This document shows positions 6,554-13,476 of a DNA stretch of 18,205 nt, piece after piece; positions within the stretch are counted from its first letter, which is position 1, and every line of letters begins with the position of its first letter. This DNA is from Sphingomonadales bacterium. GTDB lineage: Bacteria; Pseudomonadota; Alphaproteobacteria; Sphingomonadales; Sphingomonadaceae. The notes below the pieces were generated by a model. It saw only the letters and a program-made list of their open reading frames with translations. It was not told the DNA's origin and did no database searches. A program made the position numbers and the translations under genes. The DNA lies in the NCBI GenBank assembly GCA_020200935.1, contig JAIVHR010000166.1, positions 1 through 18,205 on the forward strand, written 5' to 3'.

Positions 6554-7579
6554 GTGTCAAGCGCAGCGCCGAATATCGAACCGTTGACCATCCCCGACGA
6601 GGCGAAGCAGCGCGTCCGGCTGCTCTTCATGGCCAAGCACGCGCTGTGGGGCGGCGGCATGCATCCCGAGGACGGCAACCACGCCATCTATCATCACGAG
6701 GTGCGCACGACGCTCGAATCGCTCGGCCTCAACCTCAGGCTCGCCAACAGCTACGACGTGCTGTTCACCGATCCCGAGGCCGATTTCGTCTTCCCGCTGC
6801 TCAATCGCGGCGGCTTCGTCAATTCGGAGATGCTGATCCCGATCCTCTGCAATATGCACCGGATCCCCTATCTCGGCGCGATGCCCTTCCTGCGCGGGCT
6901 CGGCGACGACAAGTCGGTCTCCAAGCTCGTCAGTACCCATGCCGGCGTGCCGACCGCGCCCTGGTTCTGCTATCGCCGCGGCGCGCCGGTCGAGGAAAAG
7001 GACGCGCCGCCCGCGACGCGCTGGGTGATCAAACCCAACGCCTCTTCGGCGAGCTGGGGCATTTCGGACGCGCATGACTGGGCGGGGGTAGAGAATGCCG
7101 TCGCCGACATACACGGTCAGGGCCACGATGCGATCGTCGAGCCCTATCTCGACGGCTATGACGTGCAATGCGCCTTCATCACCATCGACGACGCGCCGAT
7201 CGCCCTGCCGATGCTCTGGTACGAGCGCGAGGATACGCAGCGGCTGTGGACCTATTACGAAAAGCGCGACCTGGTTCAGAATACCGAGAAGACCGCGCTC
7301 AAAGCCTTCGACGATCCCGATCTGGCGCCGAAGATCGAAGCCTATGCGCGCAAGGTCGCCCAGGAATTCGTGCCCTTCGATTATGGCCGGATCGAATTCC
7401 GGCTCGATCTCGAGACCGGCGACATCAACTTCATCGAGATCAATCTCAACTGCAATCTGTGGTCGGAGAAGGTGATGGCCAAGGCCGCCGCCGAGGCCGG
7501 CTTCAGCCATGCCGACCTGCTCGAGACATTGCTCGCCGAGAGCTACCGCCGCAACGGATTGATCGCATCGACGGCTTGA
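6554..7579 (+). CDS. ATP-grasp ligase related to D-alanine--D-alanine ligase
   Basis: The 341-residue product shows ATP-grasp features: an N-terminal Rossmann-like half (RLLFMAKHALWGGGMHPEDG, DFVFPLLN), a GDDKSVSKLV segment like the substrate/ATP part of Ddl enzymes, the ATP-binding KPNASSASWG loop, IVEPYLDGYD, and the metal site near GRIEFRLD and FIEINLNCNL. The true acceptor pair is unknown; it is not part of a cell-wall cluster here and lacks the usual Ddl spacing, so peptidoglycan synthesis should not be assumed. The start is uncertain: GTG at 6554 is chosen because the family likeness begins near residue 20; TTG at 6482 or 6584 are options and none has a clear ribosome site. The gene looks full length. 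Confidence 0.75.
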   Translation: MSSAAPNIEPLTIPDEAKQRVRLLFMAKHALWGGGMHPEDGNHAIYHHEVRTTLESLGLNLRLANSYDVLFTDPEADFVFPLLNRGGFVNSEMLIPILCNMHRIPYLGAMPFLRGLGDDKSVSKLVSTHAGVPTAPWFCYRRGAPVEEKDAPPATRWVIKPNASSASWGISDAHDWAGVENAVADIHGQGHDAIVEPYLDGYDVQCAFITIDDAPIALPMLWYEREDTQRLWTYYEKRDLVQNTEKTALKAFDDPDLAPKIEAYARKVAQEFVPFDYGRIEFRLDLETGDINFIEINLNCNLWSEKVMAKAAAEAGFSHADLLETLLAESYRRNGLIASTA

Positions 7580-7637
7580 TTTCGCTGTCCATCTTGCGAT
7601 AAGACGTGCAAATCTGTCGACGAGTCGAGTATATGCC

Positions 7638-8562
7638 ATGAGTGAAGCAACTGTCGAACGTACGCCCGGGATGAAGTTGGCCTGGGCGATTCTCGTCGCC
7701 GCGATCCTGTCGATCCCGCTCTTCACGGTCTGGCTGCTGGTATATGACCGCGAAAGCCAGTCGCGGACCGCGACCGCCTCGATCGCCGAGGGTTGGGGCG
7801 GGCCGCAGATCCTGTCGGGGCCCGAACTCGTCATCCCCTATCGCGCCGAAACCACCGAAACCGTCGAACAGGACGGCCGGCCGGTCACCCGCACGCGCAC
7901 CGTCTGGCGCGAGCTGACCTTGGCGCCCGAAGAGGTCGCGCTGGAGACCGTGCTGGTGCCCGAAGTGCGCGAGCGGTCGATCTATGAAGCGGTGGTCTAT
8001 AGCGCGGCGACCGAAGGCGAGGCGGCTTTCGCGCTGCCCGCCGAGCTCGAAAGGCTCGGCGTCGAGCGCGACAGCCTCGCGCTCGACCGCGCCGAGATCC
8101 GCTTCGGCCTCAGCGACATGCGCGGCATGCAGCGGGCGACGATCGAGTTCGCCGGCGAGCCGGTCGCGCTCCAGTCGGGCGGCGCGGGCGGCGCGACGGG
8201 TTTTTCGGGTCTGGTCGATGCGACGCCGCTTGCCGAAGGGCGCCGCGGGGCTGGTGCTGTTCTTCGTGATGCTGCTCGCCTTTGCCGAGATCATCGGTTT
8301 CGCCTGGGCCTTCCTCGTCGCCGCGGGAGCGATCATCGGGCTGATCACCAGCTATTCGGCGGCGATCCTCAAGAGCTGGCGCCGCGCCGCCTATATCTGC
8401 GGGCTGCTGACCGCGCTCTATGTCGTGCTGTTCATCCTGCTGAGCCTCGAGGAATTCTCGCTGCTGATCGGATCTTTGCTGCTGTTCGCCGCGCTCGCCA
8501 CGGTGATGTACGCAACGCGCGGCATCGACTGGAGCGAAAGGCGGGCGGTCGGGCCGGCATAG
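7638..8562 (+). pseudogene. creD: CreD-like inner-membrane protein, disrupted by internal loss and frameshift
   Basis: Residues 1-200 in the first frame carry a membrane segment (about 12-36) and a CreD periplasmic domain with GPELVIPYR, TRTVWRELTLAPE and GFSGLVDATPLAEG. From about 8239 the family likeness continues in the next frame as GLVLFFVMLLAFAEIIGF, AIIGLITSYSAA and [24 protein letters not shown], the C-terminal membrane helices. CreD proteins are about 450 residues, so roughly 150-200 residues between PLAEG and GAAGLVLFF are missing, and the two parts are out of frame. The junction lies within about 8238-8246. Family members are inner-membrane proteins linked in Enterobacteria to CreBC envelope-stress responses. 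A real deletion and an assembly error cannot be told apart here. Confidence 0.8.
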
Positions 8563-8625
8563 CATTGCCCCCTTCCGCAAGCCGCCCCGAGCCGCTATCT
8601 CGCGGGCGGACAGACAGGAAATCCG

Positions 8626-9316
8626 ATGGCCCAGTTCACGCTTCCGAAGAACAGCAAGATCAGGAAGGACGGCGTCCGCCACAGCGTCGAGGCCGACAAC
8701 AAGGCGCTGCTCAGGATTTATCGCTACGATCCCGATAGCGGTGAGAATCCCCGCTATGACACGTTCCTGCCGCGAGGGCATCTGCGGCTCCTGCTCGATG
8801 AACATGAACGGCAAGAACGGCCTCGCCTGCACCACCGCGATCGAGGGTCTGAAGGGCAAGGAGATCCGCATCACGCCGCTACCGGCGATGGCGGTGATCA
8901 AGGATCTCGTCCCCGATTTCACCCATTTCTACGCGCAATACGCCTCGATCGAGCCTTGGCTGAAAACCGAAACGCCCGAGCCTTCGGGAAGGGAACGGCT
9001 GCAGACGCCCGAACAGCGCGAGCGGCTCGACGGGCTCTATGAATGCATCCTCTGCGCCTGCTGCTCGACCGGCTGTCCGAGCTACTGGTGGAACCAGGAT
9101 CGCTTTCTCGGCCCGGCGGTTCTGCTGCAGGCCTATCGCTGGCTCGCCGACAGCCGCGACGAGCATACCGGCGAGCGGCTCGACCAGCTCGAGGATCCAT
9201 TCCGGCTCTATCGCTGCCACACGATCATGAATTGCGCCAATGTCTGCCCCAAGGGCCTCAATCCGGCCAAGGCGATCGCCGAGACCAAGAAGCTGCTGGT
9301 CGAACGCAGTGTCTGA
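8626..9316 (+). pseudogene. sdhB: Succinate dehydrogenase iron-sulfur subunit, disrupted by internal loss and frameshift
   Basis: The first frame encodes [16 protein letters not shown] through ENPRYDTF (47 residues, ending at 8766). From 8765 the homologous sequence goes on in the next frame with [16 protein letters not shown] and NGLAC (2Fe-2S ligands), [15 protein letters not shown] (4Fe-4S) and [14 protein letters not shown] (3Fe-4S), to the normal end KKLLVERSV. About 30 residues of the ferredoxin domain that family members have between DTF and SCREG are absent. AGGAAA precedes the ATG. SdhB couples succinate oxidation to quinone reduction in complex II and is normally indispensable for the TCA cycle, so a null allele beside mdh-sucD-sucA is surprising. 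The last codons overlap the thioesterase start by 8 bases. Confidence 0.88.
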
Positions 9317-9830
9317 ATCGGATCCGCGGCCGATCGGCAGGCATCGTTTCGCGACGATCGAAGACGATCCCGACAATCCCGGCTGGGTCATCTGGAAGAT
9401 GAACACCAAGGGGCGCTTTCTCGATATTTTCGGCGACGTCCGCCTGAAGCGGGAGGACGACAATCGCGTCCGCTGCCGCGTCGATACCGAGATGCGCCAC
9501 GCCAACGGTTTCGAGGCGGTCCATGGCGGCTTCATGATGGCGGTCGTCGATCAGAGCTTCTTCTGGACCTGCCATCTGCTCGATCGCTTCGAGGGCGGCG
9601 CGGTGACGCTCGATTCGACGACCCACTTCATGGGTTCGCCGCGCGCCGGCGAACCGATCGATGCCGTCGTCGACATCCTCAAGGAAACCGGCCGCATGAT
9701 CTTCCTGCGCGGGCTGATCGAGCAGGATGGCGCCCCGGTCGCCAGCTTCAGCGGCACCTTGCGCAAGATAAGCCGCAAGCCGGGGACAGTCAGATCTTCC
9801 GGTTCCAATGTTTCGTCACCCCGGACTTGA
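9309..9830 (+). CDS. Hotdog-fold PaaI-type thioesterase
   Basis: The 173-residue protein has the hotdog pattern [18 protein letters not shown] (residues 64-81), where the family keeps an N-G...HGG and a catalytic Asp, followed by [24 protein letters not shown] and [14 protein letters not shown] for the sheet. PaaI-like enzymes cleave acyl-CoA thioesters; the acyl group is unknown. The GTG start at 9309 overlaps the sdhB stop (8 bases) and fits the protein beginning MSESDPRP. The stop at 9828-9830 and the last few residues fall inside repeat C, so the natural C-terminus may have been changed by repeat insertion. Confidence 0.85.
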   Translation: MSESDPRPIGRHRFATIEDDPDNPGWVIWKMNTKGRFLDIFGDVRLKREDDNRVRCRVDTEMRHANGFEAVHGGFMMAVVDQSFFWTCHLLDRFEGGAVTLDSTTHFMGSPRAGEPIDAVVDILKETGRMIFLRGLIEQDGAPVASFSGTLRKISRKPGTVRSSGSNVSSPRT

Positions 9831-9897
9831 TCCGGGGTCCAGGGCCACAGGCGATGGTGCCGGCGGCTCTGGATGCCGGATCAAGTCCGGCATGACG
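9814..9897. repeat. Palindromic intergenic repeat C (CCGGATCAAGTCCGG core)
   Basis: The left arm CGTCACCCCGGACTTGATCC pairs with the right arm GGATCAAGTCCGGCATGACG around an inner segment with CTGGATGCC. The ends CGTCA/TGACG are the same as in repeats A and B, but the core is different. The left arm supplies the stop codon of the thioesterase, and an in-frame ATG at 9873 in the right-hand part opens the long zapE frame. Confidence 0.82.
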
Positions 9898-9926
9898 CGG
9901 TTCCTTCTAATGCGGCTTTGTCTGCG

Positions 9927-11060
9927 GTGAGGGTTCTCCTCAACAGATACGAAAGGCTGATCGCCGACGGCGAGCTCCAGCCCGATCCCGATCAGCGCCG
10001 CGCGGTCGATTGCCTCGCCGATATCGCCGCCGAACTCGAAGCGCGGCCGCCGCGCGCTTCGCTGCTGAAGCGCGCGCTCGGCATCGAGCCCGATCCGGTG
10101 CGCGGCGCCTATCTCTGGGGCGGGGTCGGACGCGGCAAATCGATGCTGATGGATCTGTTCTTCGCCGCGGTCGATATCGAAACCAAGCGGCGCGTCCATT
10201 TCCACGAATTCATGCTCGACATTCACGATCGGCTGCGCGTCGAACGGGCGAAGGAACGGGGCGACCCGATCCAGCCGGTCGCCGAGGATGTCCGCGAGGG
10301 TGCGCGGCTCCTCGCGCTCGACGAGATGGTGGTCAACAACACCGCCGATGCGGCGATCCTCTCGCGGCTGTTCACCGCTTTGCTCGAGCGCGGGATGACC
10401 GTGGTGACGACCTCGAACCGCCCACCGGTCGATCTCTATAGGGAGGGGCTCAACCGCGAGCTGTTCCTCCCCTTCATCGGTCTGATCGAGGAGCGGCTCC
10501 ACGTAGTCGAACTGAACGGCCCGACCGATTATCGGCTCGATCGCCTCGGCGGCATGCCGACCTGGTACGTCCCCAACGGCGAGGCGGCGACCGCGGCGCT
10601 GAGCGAGGCCTTTTTCCGCCTCACCGATTATCCGCCCGAGGACCGCGCCCATGTCCCGAGCGAGGATATACCGGTGCCCGGCGGGCGCAGCTTGCACGTG
10701 CCCAAGAGCCTCAAGGGCGTCGCCGTCTTCTCCTTCAAGCGGCTCTGCGGCGAAGCGCGCGGCGCAGCCGATTATCTTGCCATCGCCCGGCGCTATCATA
10801 CGGTGATCATCGTCGGCATCCCGGTGATGGGGCCCGACCAGCGCAACGAGGCGAGCCGTTTCACGACGCTGATCGACGCGCTTTACGAGCACAAGGTCAA
10901 GCTGCTCGCCGCCGCCGATGCCGAGCCGCCGGAACTCTACTCGGAGGGCGACGGCGCCTTCGAATTCGAACGCACCGTCTCGCGGTTGATAGAGATGCAG
11001 TCGGCTGACTATCTGGCGCTCGGACATGGCGTCGAGGAAGAGGTCGAGACCGGCGCTTGA
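9927..11060 (+). CDS. zapE: Cell division protein ZapE (AFG1-like ATPase)
   Basis: The product of about 377 residues is an AAA-type ATPase of the ZapE/AFG1 family: Walker A GGVGRGKSM (64-73), HFHEFMLDIHDRL, Walker B LLALDEMVV, a TTSNRPPVDLY sensor, LNRELFLPFIGLIEERL, and a C-terminal IARRYHTVIIVGIPVM block. ZapE is known to affect Z-ring stability in dividing cells; AFG1 is its mitochondrial relative. The frame is open from an ATG at 9873 inside repeat C; I prefer the GTG at 9927 (TTG at 9918 is possible) because family likeness starts at LLNRYERLIADGEL. No strong ribosome site is seen. Walker B shows LALDEM where others have LCFDEF. Confidence 0.87.
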   Translation: MRVLLNRYERLIADGELQPDPDQRRAVDCLADIAAELEARPPRASLLKRALGIEPDPVRGAYLWGGVGRGKSMLMDLFFAAVDIETKRRVHFHEFMLDIHDRLRVERAKERGDPIQPVAEDVREGARLLALDEMVVNNTADAAILSRLFTALLERGMTVVTTSNRPPVDLYREGLNRELFLPFIGLIEERLHVVELNGPTDYRLDRLGGMPTWYVPNGEAATAALSEAFFRLTDYPPEDRAHVPSEDIPVPGGRSLHVPKSLKGVAVFSFKRLCGEARGAADYLAIARRYHTVIIVGIPVMGPDQRNEASRFTTLIDALYEHKVKLLAAADAEPPELYSEGDGAFEFERTVSRLIEMQSADYLALGHGVEEEVETGA

Positions 11061-11112
11061 CCTTCGCGTAAAGGGCGCGAAGAACCCGTGCCCAGCAACA
11101 GGAGACCTTCAC

Positions 11113-12498
11113 ATGCGCGCCGCCCTATTCTTGTCCGCCGCCTTCCTTCCCTTCGCCGCTGCTCCGGCCGAGGTCCCCGACGATCCGTGGCATGCCAAGG
11201 GGCGCGAGATCTACGAGACCGCGATCGAGATGCCGACGGTTGCCGGGCGCGGCGAGACGGCGCGGTTGGTCGAATATCTGAGCAGGCAATTCCGGGATGC
11301 GGGGATCACCGATATTCGCAGCTTTGACCATGACGGCGAACAGTCGATGGTCATCCATTGGCCGGCCGCCATCCTTTCGGGCGAGAAGGGAATCGTGCTG
11401 CTCGCGCATATGGACGTGGTCGAGGCGCACCGCGAGGACTGGTCGCGCGACCCTTTCGAGCTGATCGAGGAGGAAGGCTATTTTTACGGCCGCGGCACGG
11501 CCGACGACAAGCAGGGCGTCGTCGCGCTTACCACGGCGCTGCTCCGCCTGGCCGAGGACGGCTTCGAGCCGACGCGCGACATATACGTCTTGTTCACCGG
11601 CGACGAGGAGACGGCGCAGTTGGCTGCCGAGCGGGCGGCGGGCGAATGGATCGACCTTGCCGAAATCGAAATGGCGCTCAATGCCGATGCCGGTGGCGGC
11701 GCCTATCTCGCCGACGGGTCATTGTTCGGCTTCGGAATCCAGACCGCCGAAAAAATCTATCAGTCGTTTACTTTCACCGCGACCAACCCGGGCGGCCACA
11801 GCTCGCGGCCGCGCCCCGACAATGCGATCTACGATCTCGTCCATGCGCTCGACCGGCTCGAGGACCATCGATTCGAGCCGATGCTCAACGATACGACGCG
11901 CGCCTATTTCCGCGCCCGGACGCAAAGTGCCGAGCCCGCATTGCGCGCGGCGATCGAACGCTGGCTCGCCGACGAGAGCGACGGCGAGGCGGCGGATATC
12001 GTCGAAGCCTCCGAAACCGAGGTCGGGATGACGCGTACGCGCTGCGTCGCGACGATGCTCGAGGGCGGCCATGCCGAGAACGCCCTGCCGCAGATGGCGC
12101 GCGCGACGGTCAATTGCCGGATCTTCCCCGGAGTCGATCCGGCGAGCGTCTTCGCGACCTTACAGCAAATCGCCGAACCAAACGGGGTAACCGTCGAGCC
12201 GATCGAGGAGGCGCGGCCGACTGAGGCGTCGCCCTTGCGTGACGACGTGATGAACGCCTTCACGACGGCCGTCCGCGCGCGCCATCCTGGCGCGGCGATC
12301 GTCCCCGACATGAGCACCGGCGCGACCGATGGTCTCTATTTCCGCGCCGCAGGCATCCCGACTTATGGCGTCAACGGAGCCTGGTATCGCATCCCCGCCG
12401 ACGAGCGAGCGCACGGGCGGGACGAACGGCTGCCGGTCGAAAGCTTCTACGACAATATCGATCACTGGACCGATCTGATCCGCGATCTGGCCGGCTAG
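11113..12498 (+). CDS. Exported M20-family metallopeptidase
   Basis: The 461-residue protein starts with a clear signal peptide (MRAALFLSAAFLPFAAAPAE), so it should act in the periplasm or be released. The M20 dizinc site is visible: LLAHMDVVEA (His99, Asp101), GRGTADDKQG (bridging Asp at about 131), FTGDEET (catalytic Glu and metal Glu about 165-166), and later GGHSSRPRPDN for the lid domain, and MSTGATDG near the C-terminus. The start at 11113 has AGGAG about 9 bases upstream and is 52 bases after zapE. Such enzymes trim peptides or N-acyl amino acids; substrate unknown. The stop interlocks with the repressor stop on the other strand (CTAG at 12495-12498). Confidence 0.88.
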   Translation: MRAALFLSAAFLPFAAAPAEVPDDPWHAKGREIYETAIEMPTVAGRGETARLVEYLSRQFRDAGITDIRSFDHDGEQSMVIHWPAAILSGEKGIVLLAHMDVVEAHREDWSRDPFELIEEEGYFYGRGTADDKQGVVALTTALLRLAEDGFEPTRDIYVLFTGDEETAQLAAERAAGEWIDLAEIEMALNADAGGGAYLADGSLFGFGIQTAEKIYQSFTFTATNPGGHSSRPRPDNAIYDLVHALDRLEDHRFEPMLNDTTRAYFRARTQSAEPALRAAIERWLADESDGEAADIVEASETEVGMTRTRCVATMLEGGHAENALPQMARATVNCRIFPGVDPASVFATLQQIAEPNGVTVEPIEEARPTEASPLRDDVMNAFTTAVRARHPGAAIVPDMSTGATDGLYFRAAGIPTYGVNGAWYRIPADERAHGRDERLPVESFYDNIDHWTDLIRDLAG

Positions 12499-13217
12499 AG
12501 CGGGATCAGCAGCAGTGCGCCGCGCACCCGGGCGACCGGGTGGATCGAACCGCCATTGTTCGCACGCGGCATGCGAATCGGTGGTAGCCGGGTGCTCGAG
12601 GTCGAGAGGAGGATCGAGTCGGGTTCGAAACTGACCCTGCGGATCACCGGCTGGCCATCGAGTAGCAATACATAAACCCGGCCATCGGCGAGCTCGCTCG
12701 CATCGGTCGCCACGTCGCTGCAGATGATCGTCTCGCCCTCGCCCGCAACGTCGTCGAGGAGATCGTTGGGCATCTCGGTCAGCCAGAGATTGCCCGCGTT
12801 GCTCAGCTTGCGTTCGAGCCAGTCGCGGCGGAGCGGCATCTCGCCTGACGGCTCACCCTTGCCGTCGCGCGAAATCCGGGCGAAATTGTATACCGGAAGG
12901 CTGAGCCATTCCTCATTGGGCAGTTCGGGCGAGAATTCCTCGCCGCCGTAAAGCAGCCAGCGCGGAGAACGCCCTAGCAGATCGGAGAGTGGAAAGAGAA
13001 TGGCCGAATCGGGCAAATTCTCACCCTTCCAAATCCTGCTCATGGTGGTTTTCGGAATGCCGAGCCTGGCCGCGATGTCCGATTGTTTGAGCTTCAGCTC
13101 GGCGGCGCGCGCAGCGATACGACCGGCAACTTCGCCTTTATTCAAAGGTGCTTGACCGGCCCGTTTTCGGTCCGTATTGGACCGATATCGGGACTTTTCG
13201 AATCGAAGGTCAGCCAT
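12495..13217 (-). CDS. CI-like repressor: XRE helix-turn-helix plus degenerate S24/LexA-type domain
   Basis: The 240-residue protein has a helix-turn-helix at about 29-65 (VAGRIAARAAELKLKQSDIAARLGIPKTTMSRIW, given here as two adjoining parts: the recognition region is IPKTTMSRIW) and an S24/LexA-like C-terminal domain from about 104. The place where S24 peptidases have GDSM with the catalytic Ser reads TEMPND, and the usual Lys region reads QPVIRRV, so self-cleavage looks lost. The ATG at 13217 has GGAG close upstream (inside ner); a TTG at 13253 and a TTG at 13145 are alternatives. The start codon overlaps the ner ATG by two bases on the opposite strand. It is probably a phage-type repressor controlling ner and the ParB-like gene. 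Confidence 0.75.
   Translation of the reverse strand: MADLRFEKSRYRSNTDRKRAGQAPLNKGEVAGRIAARAAELKLKQSDIAARLGIPKTTMSRIWKGENLPDSAILFPLSDLLGRSPRWLLYGGEEFSPELPNEEWLSLPVYNFARISRDGKGEPSGEMPLRRDWLERKLSNAGNLWLTEMPNDLLDDVAGEGETIICSDVATDASELADGRVYVLLLDGQPVIRRVSFEPDSILLSTSSTRLPPIRMPRANNGGSIHPVARVRGALLLIPL
13152..13180 (+). promoter_or_regulatory. Promoter of the ner/parB-like operon
   Basis: TTGACC (13152-13157) and TATTGG (13175-13180) are spaced by exactly 17 bases, a good sigma-70 type fit for this group. Transcription should start near 13187, giving a leader of about 29 bases with GAAGG placed 6 bases before the ner ATG. The promoter lies inside the 5' part of the repressor gene if its ATG at 13217 is used. 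Confidence 0.6.
13167..13185. promoter_or_regulatory. Operator-like inverted repeat over the ner -10 box
   Basis: TCGGTCCGTATTGGACCGA has 7-bp arms around GTATT and covers the -10 box. The 10-bp palindrome CCGATATCGG (13182-13191) joins it, and GACCG (13154-13158) pairs with CGGTC (13168-13172). Stacked sites across a promoter are typical of phage repressor/Ner operators. Which of the two proteins binds is not shown. Confidence 0.55.
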
Positions 13218-13476
13218 GGCGCTCCATCCTGTCGATATAAAGGCCGAACTCAAGAAGCGCTTTGGCAGTGTGCTGGCGTTCGAACGCGCGCGCGGACTTC
13301 CCTTCGAATCGGTTCGCGACGTGCTGCGCGGCCGGCGCAGCTGGCGGGTGGCGGAGACGATCGCCGACGAACTTGGCCTCGATATGCAAGAACAATTCCC
13401 CGAACAACTCCAATCCCGAAAACGGGACGATAGCGCCGAAAGCGGTCATGTGCACCCCCGAATCGGCCCAGAATGA
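13216..13476 (+). CDS. ner: Ner-like DNA-binding protein
   Basis: The 86-residue protein begins MALHPVDIKAELKKRFGSVL, the typical opening of Mu Ner/Nlp proteins (a small winged-helix family), followed by GLPFESVRDVLRGRRSW and a closing helix ADELGLDMQEQFPEQL. In phage Mu, Ner turns down early transcription and blocks the repressor promoter. The start at 13216 is fixed by the family opening and by GAAGG 6 bases upstream. The tail of about 20 residues after the helix (SRKRDDSAESGHVHPR) is poorly conserved in kind. The gene faces the repressor and overlaps the ParB-like gene by 4 bases (ATGA). Confidence 0.75.
   Translation: MALHPVDIKAELKKRFGSVLAFERARGLPFESVRDVLRGRRSWRVAETIADELGLDMQEQFPEQLQSRKRDDSAESGHVHPRIGPE

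Noticed and set aside
6557..7834. Open frame of 425 residues on the minus strand opposite the ATP-grasp gene
   Set aside because: Shadow of the ATP-grasp coding sequence; residue pattern is the usual Asp/Arg/Gly-rich mirror and no motif is visible.
8760..8770. Programmed ribosomal frameshift in sdhB
   Set aside because: No slippery run is present, and about 30 conserved residues are missing, which a frameshift cannot restore.
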